From Symbiodinium natans (lineage: Eukaryota; Sar; Dinophyceae; Suessiales; Symbiodiniaceae): DNA of 64,000 bases. Under the pieces are notes generated by a model that saw only the letters and a list, made by a program, of their open reading frames with translations, did not search any database and had not been told where the DNA came from. Positions 61,433 to 64,000 of this stretch are shown here, one piece after another. The DNA is taken from positions 302,001 through 366,000 of the forward strand of contig CAJNDS010000069.1 of NCBI GenBank assembly GCA_905221605.1. Direction: 5' to 3'. Made by a program: the position numbers and the translations under genes. The number at the start of each line of letters is the position of its first letter. The first letter of the stretch is position 1.

Positions 61433-61482
61433 CTCCGAAGTAGTGCCAGCCGTTCGCGGCGCCACTGCCGAAAGGCGGCTGC
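61433..61482 (-). CDS. Basic helical exon (FRQWRRERLALLRR)
   Basis: CTAGACAG acceptor, frame AAAFRQWRRERLALLRR, GC donor. Resembles the [11 protein letters not shown] exon at 27.1 kb in the channel tail, so this could be the tail of a second channel gene upstream. Confidence 0.6.
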
Positions 61483-61527
61483 CTGTCTAGGGCATCTGGT
61501 AGAGCTGCGATGGTTTGCCAGGGACTG

Positions 61528-61611
61528 GGTTTAGGGTTTAGGGTTTAGGGTTTAGGGTTTAGGGTTTAGGGTTTAGGGTTTAGGGTTTAGGGTTTAGGGT
61601 TTAGGGTTCAG
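61528..61611. repeat. TTTAGGG telomere-like array
   Basis: Eleven perfect units followed by TTCAGGG. Confidence 0.95.
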
Positions 61612-61614
61612 GGT

Positions 61615-62366
61615 TTTCTATTGCAAGGGCGGCATGGAAAAAACACAACGAAAAAAGAAGTCACACATGCTATAGACTGTGGCTCTTCAGAGCCTCGAAG
61701 GTCTACATCGTAAGCAATGAAGGCCCCCCCCCCCCCCAAAAAAAAAAAAAAAAAAAAACAATTGTGACCTCGTGGTGACCGTGAGGCTCCTAATCTCCTA
61801 ATGATGGTTTCGCGAGGCCCTGCAGGATCTAGAACCTGAAAGGTAACGGTACACAGCGGGTTAATTAGGGTTTCGGGGCTGCAGTTTTGGACTTGGGGTA
61901 TGTCTTCTACCTGATCCTTGTAGTGACTTTCCCAGCCCCGTGTGCTCCTCTCGCACAGTTTAGGGGAACCCGAAACCCTGCTAAAAATCATAAAGCAAAC
62001 GAATTCGCAGGCGCACCTGTCGCTGGCTGGCGAATTTCAGCCCATCGCAGGTCGCCTCATTGCTGCTTGCAAACCCTGGCAATCCTTCCTAGCCCACTAG
62101 ACCCCAAGTGCCCAATTTGCGAACCTCGAACAATGCCTAACCACAAAACCCTAATGAGCCAAACCAGGAAGCTTCTCTAAACCCCTATCAGAAACCGATC
62201 GGTTTTAGAACCCGGGACTGGGGGCTTGAGGGTTTCGGGTCTCATAGAGAGGTTCTGGAGTCTGGGGAAACCGCAGGAACTCTAGATCCCTAAACCCTAT
62301 AAACCCGAAACCCGAAACCCGAAACCGTAAACCCTAAACCCTAAACCCTAAACCCTCAGCGCGCGC
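61615..62366. other. Spacer, no supported exon
   Basis: Poly-C/poly-A at 61722-61759 and CCCTAAA variants at 62280-62355. Open frames at 61608-61991 (minus) and 61887-62180 (plus) overlap and have no motif. Confidence 0.45.
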
Positions 62367-62406
62367 CTCGTGCTGCTGGAGCTGCTCGCGCGGCAGGTGC
62401 GGGAAC
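62367..62406 (-). CDS. Short exon (FPHLPREQLQQHE)
   Basis: GATCAG acceptor, frame FPHLPREQLQQHE, GC donor. Good coding composition. Confidence 0.55.
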
Positions 62407-62409
62407 CTG

Positions 62410-63008
62410 ATCCGACGACGTAGACTAGATTTCCGCATTCCCTATCCATGGCGGAGACTATCCAAAAGGTGGAACAAAATCTTTCCATACATAAGCCCAG
62501 TAAGTGTTAAGCAACCTGCTAGTTGATCCTAAACAACTTATATGGCCTTTTAGAGTACCTAGTAGACTCTACAATCGCCCAGGCAGGCCGGCAGGCCAAT
62601 CAAACAAGTCTCCTTTTTCCCAAGGTCGGTCTAGTTCAACCTGCAAATGCTGAGCCAGCAACTGTTGAAGTCACCATAAAGTTCTGGAGCTTTCCCCGCC
62701 CAACCCAACTCCATCTAAATTGAGGACCAGCTATTGGATAATTGAAAGCTATGCTTCTAGTTCTTTTTGAAGGGTCTTGTGAGGGTGCACAGGTTGCTAT
62801 CATAGACACTGTGGACTCCCTAAACCCAAAACCCAACACCCCGTTAAAGCCTACTAAACCCTACCAAACCCTACCAAACCCTAATGCCCGAATGAACCCC
62901 AATTAAACCCTATTGAACCCTGTTAAACCCTTAACCCAAAAACCAAAACCCATAATCAAACCCTAACTTCATCCGACATCTCTTATTCTGGAGCCAGGTG
63001 GCTCTAGC
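62410..63008. other. Spacer with ACCAAACCCT variants
   Basis: Unique sequence, then CCCTA-type variants at 62845-62970. No exon supported. Confidence 0.45.
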
Positions 63009-63043
63009 CGCAGGCGCTCCGTGAGCAATTCACGTCCACGACC
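63009..63043 (-). CDS. Short exon (GRGRELLTERL)
   Basis: AGCCAG acceptor, frame GRGRELLTERL, GC donor. Short, helical. Confidence 0.45.
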
Positions 63044-63682
63044 CTGGCTGGGCGCCAGTTAAGGTTTGACTCTGGGTTTTCGGGTTTAGGAAACAGTATA
63101 GGGTTTGAGGTTTAGGGTTTAGGGTTTAGGGTTTAGGGTTTAGGTTTAGGTTTAGGGTAGATGCTTGTAGGGCTTGTGGGGCTTGAGGGGCTGAATATTC
63201 TAGTAAGGGGCCGAATTGTATAGCAGGAGCCCCAAACCCTGAACCTCACGAGCACCGATTGTTTGGCAGGTGCCAGGCCTAAGCCAGACTCCTTTAAACC
63301 CTAAACCCTGAACCCTGAAATCTTCGTATGACAAACAAGAAACACAGATCTTCCAAGGTCAGTTCGGGAACAACCCTTAAATCGCATGCGGGCTCTTATT
63401 CTGGTTTTTAGGGATACGTATAGCGGCTTCTTAACTAGTCCATTCTGGAAGATCTAGAAAGAGCACCGAAGAACAGATCTGCACGCGTCCGCTGAAACGC
63501 ATCATACCTTAAAGTGGATCGCCACGGCGAAATATTGGCCAAGCCTTAACAAATCCTGCAGGAGCCTTCCTTTCTGCCATCCTTGGTGCCTCCCCGCCAA
63601 CCCACCCCAGCCCTAAACCCTAAACCCCAAACCCTAAACCCGAAACCCTAAGCCCTAAACCCTAAGCCCTTCACGTGGGCGC

Positions 63683-63735
63683 CTGAAACTGCTGCTTGAT
63701 GTGCAGGAAGCGGAAGTGGGCTTCGTCGTCCCAAC
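63683..63735 (-). CDS. Short exon (WDDEAHFRFLHIKQQFQ)
   Basis: GAGAG acceptor, frame WDDEAHFRFLHIKQQFQ, GC donor (CAG/GCGCCC). Reading past the donor meets a stop three codons later, which supports the splice. Confidence 0.6.
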
Positions 63736-64000
63736 CTCTCTGTCCACTGCCATCTTTCATCCAATACCAGGATGGGCTACTAGAGTACGCCCTGCAATCC
63801 CCAGAATCAACCCGATAAACGGGCCTTTTTAGGGTTGTAGCGTATAATTAGCCGTCCTGGTAGGAGCATAAACTGTTTAGAATGGTACGAACCGACTCAC
63901 AGCACCCGTAACCAATAGACTTGGGCTCATGTTGAGGGGTGCTTGGCCCCCGATGAGAAAATCGCACGAAACTTTGGACCAACCGTGTGAAGCCAGGACA

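Noticed and set aside
1-64000. Plant nuclear DNA, because TTTAGGG is the plant telomere unit
   Set aside because: Polycystin channel, GC/GA donors, tiny exons, PCSTF family and one-strand exon order fit a dinoflagellate much better.
1-64000. Subtelomeric end of a chromosome
   Set aside because: Arrays are short, interspersed with exons over the entire window and occur in both orientations.
1-64000. tRNA, rRNA or CRISPR loci
   Set aside because: I scanned for cloverleaf A and B box words, conserved rRNA stretches and regularly spaced repeats with unique spacers and found none I could support by eye.

Overview
This window looks like nuclear DNA of a dinoflagellate, most likely a Symbiodiniaceae/Suessiales-type alga; this is an inference from several signals together. 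Short GC-rich coding exons sit in introns and spacers packed with the heptamer TTTAGGG/CCCTAAA and its variants. Exon ends that can be fixed by reading frame use GT, GC and probably GA donors with AG acceptors, often AG followed by G. Every recognisable exon but one ambiguous case reads on the minus strand, as in unidirectional dinoflagellate gene arrays. Two protein families fit as well: a polycystin-type cation channel, and a family with a PCSTF core, a WGN motif and an EQP motif that I remember as common in Symbiodinium. Long ORFs are almost absent because exons are only 30-390 bases; most long open frames in the window are translations of TA, poly-G or heptamer repeats.

Layout. Bases 1-12,600 are a TA-microsatellite compartment. 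It holds minus-strand exons of a PCSTF-family gene (about 2.25-3.1 kb) and of one or more charged, low-complexity proteins (about 4.4-11.2 kb), including a 129-codon Lys/Ala/Gln-rich exon at 6.46-6.84 kb and a 144-codon exon ending in a stop at 10.81 kb. From about 12.6 kb to the end, TA tracts become rare and TTTAGGG-type arrays dominate.

The main gene runs on the minus strand from about 58.7 kb down to about 15.6 kb. I could stitch roughly 30 exons into a polycystin-like (PKD2/TRPP) channel: N-terminal segment and S1 (58.7-56.4 kb), the extracellular TOP-type domain (55.9-38.2 kb), S2-S3 (37.3-35.4 kb), S3/S4 and S4-S5 linker (32.1-31.2 kb), S5 (30.6 kb), pore (29.8-29.1 kb), S6 (28.8-28.5 kb), then a long charged, coiled-coil-like C-terminal tail (28.2-15.6 kb). 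Exon phases agree across many junctions. An intronless 143-codon minus-strand ORF with a signal peptide (42.47-42.90 kb) lies inside one intron. Exons at 59.0-63.7 kb are charged and helical and belong either to the N-terminus of the same gene or to the 3' part of the next gene upstream.

Introns also carry short palindromic elements resembling MITEs (a family of about 100 bp found seven times, and a 39-bp-arm hairpin at 61 kb), a perfect 18-bp-arm hairpin at 14.75 kb, a 2.5-copy tandem repeat at 45.3-45.7 kb, and long G/C homopolymer-like tracts. Exon borders were set by eye from reading frame and splice dinucleotides and may be off by a few codons; transcript data would settle them.
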